DNA of 42,858 nt from an uncultured Eubacteriales bacterium (GTDB lineage: Bacteria; Bacillota; Clostridia; Peptostreptococcales; Anaerovoracaceae), in contig CADAEH010000017.1 of NCBI GenBank assembly GCA_902786855.1, positions 1 to 42,858 on the forward strand, given 5' to 3'. The notes under the pieces are model-generated. The model searched no databases. It saw only the letters and a program-made list of their open reading frames with translations, and was not told the DNA's origin. This document shows, one piece after another, positions 32,764 to 42,434 of this stretch (its first letter is position 1; each line of letters begins with the position of its first letter). Made by a program: the position numbers and the translations under genes.

Positions 32764-33567
32764 TCAGAGGAGTTTGCTGCTCAGTTTTTTCCAGTAATCG
32801 TAGTCAGGATTCCTTATAAGATGTACTTCCTTATCTGACTGGGTTATCTCTACATATTCTACATTACTGAATTCATGAGTGCGTCCGTCAAACGAAAGGA
32901 TTATCGTACCTTTTGTGCTGCGGCCTATTCCGGCTATAACGATCCGTTCATCAGCCGGCAGCAGGATGCTTGAGTGAAAACATCTGTAGGCACTGGTGTT
33001 CATAGGTGCTACAGGTGTCAGCTGGAGTACATCAAGATCAGGGGAAACCAGTGCTCCGTCAAGGGAATAGTTATACGCAGTAGATCCGACAGGTGTTGAA
33101 ACGAGAATACCGTCCCCTGAGAAGTCCTGGACTTTAGTGTCATCGATAGATACAGAAAATTGTGAGACATGAGAGTATTGACCGCGAACAAGTATCTCAT
33201 TGAGTCCTATACGATAAAACTGATTGCGTGCTGTCACTATTTTTGCCTGAAGTGGCTTTATTGTCTGCACAGAATATCTTCCGGATTCTATATCATCTAT
33301 GGCCTCAGACATTTTGTCAGGAGAGCACTCCTGGAAGAAACCAAGATGGCCTGTGTTTACACCGAGAACAGGGGCTTTTGGAAATCTGCATTTATGAATA
33401 AAGCTTAAAAATGTTCCGTCACCGCCTATGCACATGAGCAGCTCAGCTGAATCGGAATATTCATTGAGTATCTCATAACCTCTGGAAGTTAGTATTTCTT
33501 TCAGCTCTGTCAGAGCTGCCTGTGAATTGTCCTTGTAATTGCTGAATATAAAAACTTTTTTAGACAT
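32764..33567 (-). CDS. nadK: NAD kinase
   Basis: Phosphorylates NAD to NADP in the cytosol. The 267-residue protein has the GGDGT motif (48-52), GVNTGHLGFF, LNEILVRG (the NE/D motif for NAD ribose) and SGDGILVSTPVGSTAYNYSLDGA, all typical of the family. The ATG is two bases after the pepF stop, and its AAAGGA site lies within the end of pepF, so the genes are coupled. Confidence 0.97.
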   Translation of the reverse strand: MSKKVFIFSNYKDNSQAALTELKEILTSRGYEILNEYSDSAELLMCIGGDGTFLSFIHKCRFPKAPVLGVNTGHLGFFQECSPDKMSEAIDDIESGRYSVQTIKPLQAKIVTARNQFYRIGLNEILVRGQYSHVSQFSVSIDDTKVQDFSGDGILVSTPVGSTAYNYSLDGALVSPDLDVLQLTPVAPMNTSAYRCFHSSILLPADERIVIAGIGRSTKGTIILSFDGRTHEFSNVEYVEITQSDKEVHLIRNPDYDYWKKLSSKLL

Positions 33568-33569
33568 TA

Positions 33570-35381
33570 TTAAAGTCCTTTCGTAAGTTTGTCAAATCTG
33601 TCGACCAGATCATCAAATACTTTGAGGGCAGAATCTACCGGCTGAGAAGTGCTCATATCGACTCCTGCGATCTTCAGCAGCTCGATAGGGGTGTCAGAAG
33701 AACCTGATCTGAGGAAACTTATATAGTTTTCTCTTGCTTCAGGACCTTCGTGGAGTATCTTCTGTGCGATAGCATTCGCTGCCGAAAATCCGGTAGCATA
33801 CTGATACACATAGAACGCGTTATAGAAATGCGGTATTCTTGACCACTCATATTTTATCAGATCATCATGTTCAACAGCAGCACCAAAATAAACAGAATTA
33901 AGGCGATCATATTCGGTGTTGAGCCATTCGGCTGTCAGCGCTCCTCCGGATTCCGCATATTCATGTGCTGCTTTTTCAAACTCTGCAAACATGGTCTGCC
34001 GGAAAACTGTTCCCTTGAACTGATCGATATAGAAGTTGATAAGATAAGCCTGCATATCAGGATCTTCAGTATTATCAATCAGATAACTGATAAGAAGTGT
34101 CTCGTTTACGGTACTTGCTACCTCGGCAGTAAAAATCGAGTGATCGCCGTAAATATACGGCTGTGTTTGTCTTGTGTACCATGCATGCATCGAATGACCG
34201 CCTTCATGTATGAGTGTGAAGACATCTCTTAGTGTGCCGCCGAAATTCATAAGAATATAAGGGTAGCTGTCATAGGAGCCAAAGCTGTATGCACCGGATG
34301 TTTTACCAATATTCTCATATCGGTCGACCCATCGTTCTTCCAGGATACCTTTCCTGAAAGTGCTGACATATTCCTCGCCCATAGGGACCAGCGCACAACA
34401 TGCAAGATCAAGGGCTTCCTCAAAAATATATCTTTTATCAGATACTTCTGCCAGAGGAACATAGACGTCGTACATGTACATTTTATCAAGGCCAAGTACT
34501 CGTTTGCGAATATCTGCATACCTGTGCATGGAAGGCATATGAGCATGTACAGCATCTATAAGATTATCATATACACTCAAAGGTATATCATCAGGTGAAA
34601 GAGCAGACTCAATTGCTGATCCATATCTTCTGAGCCTGGCACTTACTACATTCCGTCTCACATTATTTGAATATATGGACGAAATAGTATTATTGAGCTG
34701 CTGATATTCAGAATAAAGATGCTCATATGCAGATCTTCTTACGCTTCTGTCTCTGGACTCAAGAAAACGCACATATGTACCATGGGTGAGGTCTTTTTCT
34801 TTTCCATCTGAATCAGTAAGAGCGCCAAAATGCATATCGACGTTGTTGAGAACAGTGAAAATATTGCCCGGTGCACGGAGCACTTCGCCATAAGAGGCTA
34901 TAATGTTTTCCTCTGCAGCGCTGAGTGTATGCTCGCGTCTCCGAAGAAGAGTCATAAGCATGTGCCTGAACATTTCAAGCCCCGGTTCTTCTCTAAGATA
35001 CGAAACGACAAGTGACGGCTCCGCAGCAAGAATTTCAGGATCAAGAAACGAAACAACTGATGACAGAGTAGTAAGTGCTCCGCTAGCTTTTCCGTACATC
35101 TCAGTGCATCTGCTGTCAGAATTGTCTTCATCACGTTTCATGTGAGCGTAAATATAGGCTCGCTCGACTTTTCTTACTGCTTCGGAATATGTAATGAGCG
35201 CATTGAGAAGTGAAGCAGGGGAATCCATGATATGTCCCTGCATTGCTGCAAGAGATTCAGCCTTTTGCAGTCCTGAGGAGATATCATCTGAAAAGCCGGT
35301 TTCACTGGCATACATAGCTTCTATGTTCCACTTATCTGATGATGATATTTCAGAACGTAATTTCTGTTTGTCACTGTTCAT
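33570..35381 (-). CDS. pepF: Oligoendopeptidase F (M3B metallopeptidase)
   Basis: Cytosolic zinc peptidase that trims oligopeptides. The 603-residue protein has the zinc site HEGGH (H392, E393, H396) in TLIHEGGHSMHAWY and the downstream Glu ligand region AEVASTVNETLL. The N-terminal half is the helical oligopeptidase scaffold; the C-terminal motif FYVYQYATGFSAANAIA is typical of PepF. Length matches the family (about 600). AGAGG precedes the ATG. First gene of a leftward operon with nadK and an RluD-type gene. Confidence 0.97.
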   Translation of the reverse strand: MNSDKQKLRSEISSSDKWNIEAMYASETGFSDDISSGLQKAESLAAMQGHIMDSPASLLNALITYSEAVRKVERAYIYAHMKRDEDNSDSRCTEMYGKASGALTTLSSVVSFLDPEILAAEPSLVVSYLREEPGLEMFRHMLMTLLRRREHTLSAAEENIIASYGEVLRAPGNIFTVLNNVDMHFGALTDSDGKEKDLTHGTYVRFLESRDRSVRRSAYEHLYSEYQQLNNTISSIYSNNVRRNVVSARLRRYGSAIESALSPDDIPLSVYDNLIDAVHAHMPSMHRYADIRKRVLGLDKMYMYDVYVPLAEVSDKRYIFEEALDLACCALVPMGEEYVSTFRKGILEERWVDRYENIGKTSGAYSFGSYDSYPYILMNFGGTLRDVFTLIHEGGHSMHAWYTRQTQPYIYGDHSIFTAEVASTVNETLLISYLIDNTEDPDMQAYLINFYIDQFKGTVFRQTMFAEFEKAAHEYAESGGALTAEWLNTEYDRLNSVYFGAAVEHDDLIKYEWSRIPHFYNAFYVYQYATGFSAANAIAQKILHEGPEARENYISFLRSGSSDTPIELLKIAGVDMSTSQPVDSALKVFDDLVDRFDKLTKGL

Positions 35382-35396
35382 TTTGCCAACCTCTTG

Positions 35397-35426
35397 TGTT
35401 ATAATATTCTGTCAGCAATTATAACA
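35397..35426. promoter_or_regulatory. Face-to-face extended -10 promoters
   Basis: TGTTATAAT on the plus strand (35397-35405) and the same word on the minus strand (complement of 35418-35426), making a perfect 9-bp inverted repeat with a 12-base spacer. The plus promoter would serve the gene at 35448 and the minus promoter pepF. Their start points (about 35411-35412) almost coincide, so the two transcripts overlap at their 5' ends and the RNA polymerases exclude each other. Confidence 0.65.
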
Positions 35427-35447
35427 TAATGGTACAGTGTTTGAAAC

Positions 35448-35960
35448 ATGGATAAAACAGAGCTTTACAGTAAACTCGATATCGATACGATCGATGAATT
35501 CAGGTATTATGAAAATCTTGCAGCCCTTTTTGAGGAGGACGATTATATCGAAACCAATCTCATCAAGGACCTTATCAAGGATGTAGATAAATCGTTTCTT
35601 GCTGAACATATGGATTCTTTTTTTGAACAGTTTCTCAGTAATTTACCTGATGACGAAACAGAACTGTATATAACAGTGGATTCGATCGGCAGAGCTATGA
35701 CCGGAATGATATCTGAAAATATGGCTCCGGAAGACATAACTGCTCTTGCTGATGAGATAGGAAGATTCCGCAAATGGTACGTCCACGACCTTAACGTTTA
35801 TGACAGAATAAAGGGCGAAGAGGTAAGTGTAAGAGATGCCAGATATGATATTCTTGCTGCCGGATTTCTCGGAGAGAAATATGATTACGATTTCCGCTTA
35901 GCCCTTGATTATACTGTCGAAGGCTATGACGTAAGGATAACTGATCTGAACATAGAATAA
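35448..35960 (+). CDS. Conserved-looking acidic protein of unknown function
   Basis: A 170-residue soluble, strongly acidic protein with no signal peptide, membrane segment or recognisable motif. It is helix-forming (DEFRYYENLAALFEEDDYIETNLIKDLIKD; MAPEDITALADEIGRFRKWYVHDLNVYDR) and has an Asp/Glu excess. The ATG has no clear Shine-Dalgarno. Its stop overlaps the start of dgt by one base (TAATG), so it is probably the first gene of the dgt-dnaG-rpoD operon. I do not recognise the family; a nucleic-acid- or Dgt-associated role is only suggested by position. Confidence 0.75.
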   Translation: MDKTELYSKLDIDTIDEFRYYENLAALFEEDDYIETNLIKDLIKDVDKSFLAEHMDSFFEQFLSNLPDDETELYITVDSIGRAMTGMISENMAPEDITALADEIGRFRKWYVHDLNVYDRIKGEEVSVRDARYDILAAGFLGEKYDYDFRLALDYTVEGYDVRITDLNIE

Positions 35961-36970
35961 TGATCAACAGGATAGATATCGAGAACAGAGAATATGAGAT
36001 CCTTTCTCCACTTGCTTCTAAAGCGGCGGATTCAAGAGGACGCGAGCACCCTGAAGATAAGTGTCAATACCGTACTGACTATCAGCGGGACAGAGACCGC
36101 ATAGTTCATTCCAAAGCTTTTCGCAGGTTGATACATAAAACTCAGGTATTTCTGGCTCCGGAGGATGACCACTACAGAACAAGACTCACTCACACTCTGG
36201 AAGTAGCACAGGTAGCGAGAACAGCTGCCAGGATACTCAGATACAACGAGGACCTTACTGAAGCGATAGCTCTCGGTCACGATCTTGGACATACACCATT
36301 CGGGCATGTAGGTGAGACGATCCTGAACAACATTCATCCCGGAGGTTTTGTCCATAATGTACAGAGTCTTCGAACTGTCGATAAGATCGAAGATACTTCA
36401 AGGCGCAGAGGCCTTAATCTGACATTTGAAGTGCGTGACGGAATACTCAATCACAGAGGTGCAGGAGTTCCGGTTACACTGGAAGGGCAGATAGTCAAGA
36501 TCTGTGACCGCATAGCATATGTCAACCACGATATAGATGATGCTATCAGGAGCGGGATTATCCGTCTGAATGATCTGCCGGAAAATGAAATCAGTGTTCT
36601 GGGTTCTACTCATTCAGACCGCATCAATAATCTCATTGTCGATCTCTGTACATACAGCGAAGGGAAGGATGTAATAGATCTGTCTCCGCGCTTCAGCGAA
36701 GCTCTTCTGAATCTGAGAGCATTTATGTTCAGAAATGTATATAACTCTCCTCAGGTCCTTGAGGTAGCTGACAGAGAAAAAGCAGACCTGGTCATAAGAT
36801 CACTTTACAACTATTTTCTTGAGCATCCGGAAGAACTGCCCGGAGTATACAAAGAGATCGAAAAAGAAGACGGAACACAGGAAGCAGTCAAGGACTGCAT
36901 ATGCGGAATGACAGACAGATACGCGCTCCGCTTATATGATAATCTTTTCGTTCCTCACAGCTGGAGGTAA
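35960..36970 (+). CDS. dgt: HD-domain dNTP triphosphohydrolase (dGTPase-like)
   Basis: Hydrolyses dNTPs to nucleosides and tripolyphosphate, balancing dNTP pools. The 336-residue protein shows RDRIVHSKAFRRLIHKTQVF at the N-terminus, then the HD metal ligands H78 (RLTHTLEV), H107-D108 (HDLGHTPFGH) and a downstream Asp in IAYVNHDIDDA, which is the short bacterial dGTPase-like arrangement. The E. coli Dgt is much longer. The order dgt-dnaG-rpoD is common in Clostridia. It overlaps the upstream gene by one base and ends 8 bases before dnaG. Confidence 0.93.
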   Translation: MINRIDIENREYEILSPLASKAADSRGREHPEDKCQYRTDYQRDRDRIVHSKAFRRLIHKTQVFLAPEDDHYRTRLTHTLEVAQVARTAARILRYNEDLTEAIALGHDLGHTPFGHVGETILNNIHPGGFVHNVQSLRTVDKIEDTSRRRGLNLTFEVRDGILNHRGAGVPVTLEGQIVKICDRIAYVNHDIDDAIRSGIIRLNDLPENEISVLGSTHSDRINNLIVDLCTYSEGKDVIDLSPRFSEALLNLRAFMFRNVYNSPQVLEVADREKADLVIRSLYNYFLEHPEELPGVYKEIEKEDGTQEAVKDCICGMTDRYALRLYDNLFVPHSWR

Positions 36971-36978
36971 TACTTCTT

Positions 36979-38778
36979 ATGGCATGGGACAACTTCATTG
37001 ATGAACTGAAGATGCAAGTGAATATCGTTGATGTTGTCGGGCGTGAAGTCAATCTCAAAAAAGCCGGTGCCAATTATAAAGGTCTGTGCCCGTTCCATTC
37101 TGAAAAGACCCCATCGTTTATGGTTAACGAAGAACGGCAGATATTCAACTGCTTTGGGTGCGGCGAGAAGGGTGACGTGATCAAGTTCGTCCAGAACTAT
37201 TATAAGATCCCTTTTATGGAGGCCGTTGAAAAGCTGTGCAATGAGTACGGGATAAAGATGCCTGAGAAAAGACACTCAGGTCCAAAAAAAGATTATTCAC
37301 CCTACTATGAGATCAATGCGAAAGCTGCAAGATTTTTCTACAATTCGCTTGGAATAAAGGGTAATAAAGGTCTTGCCTATCTTAAGAAGAGAGGGTTGTC
37401 ACGGGACACCATCGTAAAATTCGGATTAGGATATGCACCTGCATCCGGAACAGCACTTACAGATTACCTCAGATCAGAAGGTGTGTCAGATGACGATCTG
37501 ATACGCCTGGGATTATCCAACAGAGGCAAAAACGGACTTTATGATAAGTTCAGAGACCGAGTCATCTTTCCGATCATCAATACACAGGATAAAGTGATAG
37601 GTTTCGGCGGCAGGGCTATCGGCGATGTAAACCCCAAATACCTGAATTCACCCGAGAGCGAGATTTTTCTTAAGAAAAACAACCTCTTCGGATTGAATTT
37701 TACCAGGAACGAAATATCTTCAGAAGGCAGAGCTATTATTGTTGAGGGCTATATGGATGTGATCTCCCTGTACCAGAGCGGAGTGCGAAATGTCGCTGCA
37801 TCCCTCGGTACAGCTCTGACTGATAATCAGGCTAGACTGCTTTGCCGTTATTCAAAGAATATCGTTCTGTCATATGATTCTGACAATGCCGGTATCAATG
37901 CAGCTCTGAGAGGAATTTCTGTCATAACTGCTGCCGGAGGCAAACCGCGTGTACTTACTGTCACAGATGGCAAGGACCCGGATGAATTCATTCAGAAGAA
38001 CGGAAAAGAAGCATTTCTCAGGCTGGTGGATAATGCAGTTCCCGCTGCTGAATTCAGACTGAAGCTCGCCAGAAGAGGCCATGATCTTTCTACTGATACA
38101 GGTGTGCTTGAGTATCTCGAAAGTGCAGTTCCTGTTCTGAAAGACCTCGGTCCTGTAGAACAGGACCTGTACATACGTAAACTCAGTGAAGAATTCGGCA
38201 TATCCGAGCATGCTATACTGATGAGTGTGCAGACAGGAAACAGCAGAAACCGATCCCGTGCGGGCAGAACTTTTGATCAGCCTGTGAATAGAGAAATACG
38301 GCGCAGACAGGAGCAGACCGGCATCGATGAGCGTATCGAGATGTCATTTGCACTTCTGGCAATGAACAATACAAGATATCTGAAAAGATTCAAAGAAGAT
38401 GAAATAGAATTCCATTCAATACTGGCTTCCCATACTATTGATGCCATCACTTCATTATCTGACACCAATGAGAACGGGATCCACAGACTGGAAGCAGATA
38501 TGGTAGCAAGATTGCTCGATCCCGATGATGAATCCAGATTCACCCGGTATGCACAGACCGTGCAGATCGGACCTGATGATGAGGTATTCTACAGAGAGAC
38601 CAAAACCAGCTGCCTAATAAACAATTATAAAATGGAAAAGGCTGAACTGCTTAATGAGCTTGCGATCGCCGAAAAGACCGGCAGACAGGACGAAATTGAT
38701 GAACTGGCAGCCAGACTGATCCTTTTGGATAATAAAATAAATCAGACATATCAGACTATGGAGGAAAGCAATGCCTGA
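36979..38778 (+). CDS. dnaG: DNA primase
   Basis: Makes RNA primers for DNA replication. The 599-residue protein has the CHC2 zinc site C37-x2-H40...C58-x2-C61 ([15 protein letters not shown]), the RNA polymerase domain with [20 protein letters not shown], a TOPRIM centre with E256 ([11 protein letters not shown]) and D300/D302 (SYDSDNAG), and a C-terminal helicase-binding region. GGAGG lies upstream of the ATG. The C-terminus overlaps the rpoD start by 8 bases. Confidence 0.97.
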   Translation: MAWDNFIDELKMQVNIVDVVGREVNLKKAGANYKGLCPFHSEKTPSFMVNEERQIFNCFGCGEKGDVIKFVQNYYKIPFMEAVEKLCNEYGIKMPEKRHSGPKKDYSPYYEINAKAARFFYNSLGIKGNKGLAYLKKRGLSRDTIVKFGLGYAPASGTALTDYLRSEGVSDDDLIRLGLSNRGKNGLYDKFRDRVIFPIINTQDKVIGFGGRAIGDVNPKYLNSPESEIFLKKNNLFGLNFTRNEISSEGRAIIVEGYMDVISLYQSGVRNVAASLGTALTDNQARLLCRYSKNIVLSYDSDNAGINAALRGISVITAAGGKPRVLTVTDGKDPDEFIQKNGKEAFLRLVDNAVPAAEFRLKLARRGHDLSTDTGVLEYLESAVPVLKDLGPVEQDLYIRKLSEEFGISEHAILMSVQTGNSRNRSRAGRTFDQPVNREIRRRQEQTGIDERIEMSFALLAMNNTRYLKRFKEDEIEFHSILASHTIDAITSLSDTNENGIHRLEADMVARLLDPDDESRFTRYAQTVQIGPDDEVFYRETKTSCLINNYKMEKAELLNELAIAEKTGRQDEIDELAARLILLDNKINQTYQTMEESNA

Positions 38779-40030
38779 AACCAAGAGCAAAATCAAAGAA
38801 AAAGAAGTAAAACCTGCAAACTTTACAGATGATGACGCTCCTGTTGAAACATCCAGAGCAGAGGAACTCGCACATTCTATCATAGAATCTGCAAAGACCA
38901 CGGGCAATGAGATCACATATGGTGAGATCAATGTTATGCTATCTGATGCCAATCCTGATAAAGATCTCCTTGAAGACATCTACGATCTTGTGGAAAGCAA
39001 GGGCATCAGCATTCTGGATACAAGAGAACCATCTTCTAATGAACTTGAGGGAGACCTCGATCTTGACGACGATGATCTCCTTGATCTTGACCTCGATCTT
39101 GATGATGACGATCTTACCAGTGAGCTCGAAGATGAGAAGAAAAGCGGAGTAGTCATAAAGTCGACAGGTGAAATAGAGGTTACCGATTCTGCCAGAAACA
39201 TTCCTACCGATGACCCGGTCAGAATGTATTTCAAAGAGATAGGAAAAGTTCCGCTTCTGTCCGCAGAAGAAGAAAGAGAACTTGCGATCAGGATAGAGCA
39301 GGGTGATGAAGAAGCTAAAAAGAAGCTCTGTGAAAGCAATCTCCGACTTGTTGTAAGTATTGCAAGAAGATACCTCAACAGAGGTCTGTCCTTCCTTGAT
39401 CTTATCCAGGAGGGAAACCTCGGTCTTATTAAAGCCGTCGAGAAATTCGATTATACCAAGGGATATAAGTTTTCTACCTATGCGACATGGTGGATAAGAC
39501 AGGCAATCACAAGATCCATCGCTGACCAGGCAAGAACTATCAGAATTCCTGTACATATGGTCGAAACGATCAACAAACTCATAAGGATCTCCAGGCAGCT
39601 CCTCCAGGAATACGGTCGTGAGCCGACCAGCGAGGAGATCGCCAGGGAAATGGGTATCACAGTTGAAAAGGTAAGGGAAATCAAAAAAATCAGTCAGGAC
39701 CCTGTATCCCTCGAAACACCGATCGGTGAGGAAGAAGACAGCCATCTTGGAGATTTCATTCCTGATGAAGATATCCCGTCACCTGTAGACGCAGCTGCTT
39801 ATTCAATGCTTCAGAAACAGTTACGAGAGGTTCTTGATACCCTTTCTGAAAGGGAGAAAAAGGTCCTTATCCTCAGATTCGGACTTGATGACGGACGTCC
39901 TCGCACACTGGAAGAGGTAGGAAAAGAATTCAATGTTACAAGAGAACGTATCCGTCAGATCGAAGCAAAGGCTCTCCGTAAGCTGAGACATCCTAGCCGC
40001 AGTAAAAAACTCAGAGACTATCTCGAATAA
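38771..40030 (+). CDS. rpoD: Principal RNA polymerase sigma factor (SigA/RpoD)
   Basis: Housekeeping sigma factor. The 419-residue protein has region 1.1 (about 20-90), an Asp/Leu repeat stretch (about 94-115, [20 protein letters not shown]), region 1.2 ([17 protein letters not shown]), region 2 with [48 protein letters not shown] (split here for reading, -10 recognition), region 3, and region 4 ending [20 protein letters not shown]. It is longer than B. subtilis SigA (about 370). The ribosome site GGAGGAAAGCA lies in the end of dnaG. Confidence 0.97.
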   Translation: MPETKSKIKEKEVKPANFTDDDAPVETSRAEELAHSIIESAKTTGNEITYGEINVMLSDANPDKDLLEDIYDLVESKGISILDTREPSSNELEGDLDLDDDDLLDLDLDLDDDDLTSELEDEKKSGVVIKSTGEIEVTDSARNIPTDDPVRMYFKEIGKVPLLSAEEERELAIRIEQGDEEAKKKLCESNLRLVVSIARRYLNRGLSFLDLIQEGNLGLIKAVEKFDYTKGYKFSTYATWWIRQAITRSIADQARTIRIPVHMVETINKLIRISRQLLQEYGREPTSEEIAREMGITVEKVREIKKISQDPVSLETPIGEEEDSHLGDFIPDEDIPSPVDAAAYSMLQKQLREVLDTLSEREKKVLILRFGLDDGRPRTLEEVGKEFNVTRERIRQIEAKALRKLRHPSRSKKLRDYLE

Positions 40031-40108
40031 GTGATATGTAAGCTTTTTTACACCGGCTGCGTTATCCGCGGAACTATAAAAACAAATGCAATAAAAATCA
40101 AATGAATT

Positions 40109-40152
40109 CTCACGCATTAACGAGCATATAAAACTCTTTTGCGTGAGTTTTC
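40109..40152 (+). terminator. Terminator of the dgt-dnaG-rpoD operon
   Basis: CTCACGCA (40109-40116) pairs with TGCGTGAG (40140-40147), followed by TTTTC; an inner GAG/CTC pair folds the loop. Moderate U-tract, 19 bases ahead of trmK. Confidence 0.7.
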
Positions 40153-40170
40153 ATCTAGTAAGTTCAAAAA

Positions 40171-40872
40171 ATGAGGATCAGTAAAAGGCTATATAAAATA
40201 ACTCAAAAAGTATCACAGGATGAAACGGTTGCTGATATTGGTACAGATCATGGGTATGCCCCAATGCTTCTTATCAGGGACGGTATATCTCCGCATGTGA
40301 TCATGTCGGATATCAGCGAAGGTTCTCTTGCAAAAGCTGTTGAAACCTTTAGAATATGCGGATTGGACGCAGATAAAGACTGCTTCAGGATCGGGGACGG
40401 TCTTAACACTGTTGAACCGGGAGAAGTCGATACTGTTATCATCGCAGGGTTGGGAGGATTTACGATAATTGATATATTGTCATCCGACCTTGAAAAGAGC
40501 CGCAGTTTCCAAAAATTGGTATTACAGCCGAGAAAGCACTCCGGACATCTCAGGTATTATCTGTATACAAAAGGCTGGGACATCATTGATGAAGATCTTG
40601 CCCCTGAAGGCAAATTCGTATGTGAGATCATCACGGCGGTACCCTCAGAAAAGACATTCAGAGAAGCACTGTATCCGGAAGATGATATCCGATGGAAGTA
40701 TCCTCCTGAACTGATCAAAGCTGATCCGGAGCTTGCGAAAAAAAGGATCAGCTGGAAAATCGGGAGCATTGATGAACAGATAGAGAACCTGAAAAACAGC
40801 TCATCAGATACGGAAATCCTTATTGGCAAGCTTCAAAAGGATAAAGCATATCTTCAAAGCATAATAAAGTAA
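40171..40872 (+). CDS. trmK: tRNA (adenine-22-N1) methyltransferase
   Basis: SAM-dependent enzyme methylating N1 of A22 in the D-loop of tRNAs. The 233-residue protein has the class I SAM motif VADIGTDHGYAP (20-31), SDISEGSLAKAVE (acidic end of strand 2), VIIAGLGGFTIIDIL and QPRKHSGHLRYYL, matching TrmK (YqfN). Position downstream of sigA agrees with the B. subtilis order. There is no visible Shine-Dalgarno before the ATG (TTCAAAAAATG), and a terminator lies just upstream, so its expression signal is unclear. Confidence 0.93.
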   Translation: MRISKRLYKITQKVSQDETVADIGTDHGYAPMLLIRDGISPHVIMSDISEGSLAKAVETFRICGLDADKDCFRIGDGLNTVEPGEVDTVIIAGLGGFTIIDILSSDLEKSRSFQKLVLQPRKHSGHLRYYLYTKGWDIIDEDLAPEGKFVCEIITAVPSEKTFREALYPEDDIRWKYPPELIKADPELAKKRISWKIGSIDEQIENLKNSSSDTEILIGKLQKDKAYLQSIIK

Positions 40873-40878
40873 TAAATA

Positions 40879-41943
40879 ATGAAAAAACTGAACTGGATAG
40901 AAATAACATCGTTATATATAGGTGTGATCATGGGGGCAGGTTTTGCTTCTGGTCGGGAATGCTGGCAGTTTTTCGGTGTTTTTGGGCAAAAAGGATACTA
41001 TGGAGCAATTGCAAGTACCATATGTTTTGTGCTTATAGCATGTATGCTGACATTCATTGCCAGGCATAAGAATACAGCTGATCTCGGAAAGCTGATCTCC
41101 CCATTCGACAGCAAATATATCGAAGGTGTTATAGGCTGGGTCCTTGCTATTATTTACTATTCTATGATCATAGCGATGACGGCAGCAGGAGGATCATTGT
41201 TGAACCAGCAATTCGGCATCAGTAAAGTATTCGGAGGGATAATAATCGCTGTACTCTGCATTGTGACTGTTCTGGGTGACTTTGAACGTGTATCAAAAGT
41301 ATTCAGTCTCTTAGTTCCGGTGTTATTCATCGTCGGTATCATTACAATATTGCTTACGATCCATGCTGATTTCGGACAAAGCGGTGCTGCTGAAGGATAT
41401 CAGCCGGGACGCATGTCACCTAACTGGCTGGTTTCCGCTGTAGTATTCATGGCCTATAATACGACAGGAATGATAACGATGGCCGGCAACTCTGCAGTCA
41501 ATGCCAGGAACAGCAAGAATGCATATGCAGGAGCGATAGCTGGAACAATATGTCTCAGCGCCCTGACCATACTTCTTCTGAAAGCGTTGCTTACTGACAT
41601 GGCATTTTCATCAGCCCTTGATCTTCCGATGCTTGGGTTTTCCGGAAGGATATCTCCGGTACTGAATGTGATATATGCAGTTGTTCTGTACGGAGCTGTT
41701 TATTCTACCGGCGCGAGCACATACTACGGGTTCAGCACAAAACTTCCTGAAGGTAAGATCAAAAAGATAGTGATCATAACCGGTGCCGCAGCAGGATTTC
41801 TGCTTGGGCTTACCGGATTTAAGAAGCTGGTTGAATTTCTGTATCCGGCGCAGGGTTATATTGGAATACTTTTTATTATTCTTATAATCATCAACTTTTC
41901 AAAAGAGCTTCAAAAAGTATCAAGAACCGGAAAATCAAGTTAA
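40879..41943 (+). CDS. YkvI-family membrane transporter-like protein
   Basis: A 354-residue protein with about ten membrane segments. The N-terminus (LYIGVIMGAGFASGRECWQFFG) matches the YkvI family, distant members of the LeuT/APC transporter fold, with the Gly-rich unwound TM1 that binds substrate in that fold. The substrate is unknown; amino acid or cation-coupled uptake is inferred from fold only. The ATG starts 6 bases after trmK, so the two are likely co-transcribed. A Shine-Dalgarno is not obvious. Confidence 0.85.
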   Translation: MKKLNWIEITSLYIGVIMGAGFASGRECWQFFGVFGQKGYYGAIASTICFVLIACMLTFIARHKNTADLGKLISPFDSKYIEGVIGWVLAIIYYSMIIAMTAAGGSLLNQQFGISKVFGGIIIAVLCIVTVLGDFERVSKVFSLLVPVLFIVGIITILLTIHADFGQSGAAEGYQPGRMSPNWLVSAVVFMAYNTTGMITMAGNSAVNARNSKNAYAGAIAGTICLSALTILLLKALLTDMAFSSALDLPMLGFSGRISPVLNVIYAVVLYGAVYSTGASTYYGFSTKLPEGKIKKIVIITGAAAGFLLGLTGFKKLVEFLYPAQGYIGILFIILIIINFSKELQKVSRTGKSS

Positions 41944-41978
41944 GTGCTGTTTTCTGATTTGTAATAATTCACTTTTTT
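41942..41978 (+). terminator. Weak terminator candidate after the YkvI-like gene
   Basis: AAGTG (41942-41946) pairs with CACTT (41970-41974) followed by TTTTT. The stem is short and the loop long. Confidence 0.35.
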
Positions 41979-42022
41979 TACATATACAAAACATAATTCA
42001 TTGTTATCTTTTTGATACAGTA

Positions 42023-42050
42023 TTGATTATTTATTTGCACACATTATAAT
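42023..42050 (+). promoter_or_regulatory. Promoter of the RNase P RNA gene
   Basis: TTGATT (42023-42028), 16-base spacer and TATAAT (42045-42050), with start about 42057, shortly before the RNA begins. Intergenic 41944-42070 holds no gene. Confidence 0.75.
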
Positions 42051-42070
42051 AACTTAAGCATCAGAATATT

Positions 42071-42418
42071 ACGGGTAGACCAGACGATCGCGTGTCTTAA
42101 GGCATGAGGAAAGTCCGGGCTCCGCAGGGCAAGGATGACGGATAACGTCCGCCGCAGGTAACTGTAGGGAAAGTGCAACAGAAACATTCCGCCGAAACGG
42201 GTAATGCCGTGGTAAGGTTGAAATGGTGAGGTAAGAGCTCACCGGCGTCATGGAGACATGACGGCCGTGTAAACCCCATCCGGAGCAAGACTAAGAAGGG
42301 CATTTGGTGGTGCGGCCCGTACCCGCCCGAAGGTAAGTCGCATGACGCTGAGAGCAATCTCAGTGCTAGATGGATGATCGCCAAATACAGAACCCGGCTT
42401 ATGGTCTGCCCGATTCTT
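42071..42418 (+). ncRNA. rnpB: RNase P RNA, class A
   Basis: Catalytic RNA that cuts the 5' leaders of tRNA precursors. CR I is GAGGAAAGTCCGGGCTCC (about 42105-42122), CR V is ACAGAACCCGGCTTATGG near 42388-42405, and ACAGAAACATTCCGCC, GTAAACCCCATCCGGAGCAAGA and CTGAGAGCAATCTCAG are also typical. The P1 helix pairs CGGGTAGACCA (42072-42082) with TGGTCTGCCCG (42402-42412). The layout is the ancestral class A form rather than Bacillus class B. Ends are inferred from P1. Confidence 0.96.
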
Positions 42419-42434
42419 TTAATACAGAGGTGAA

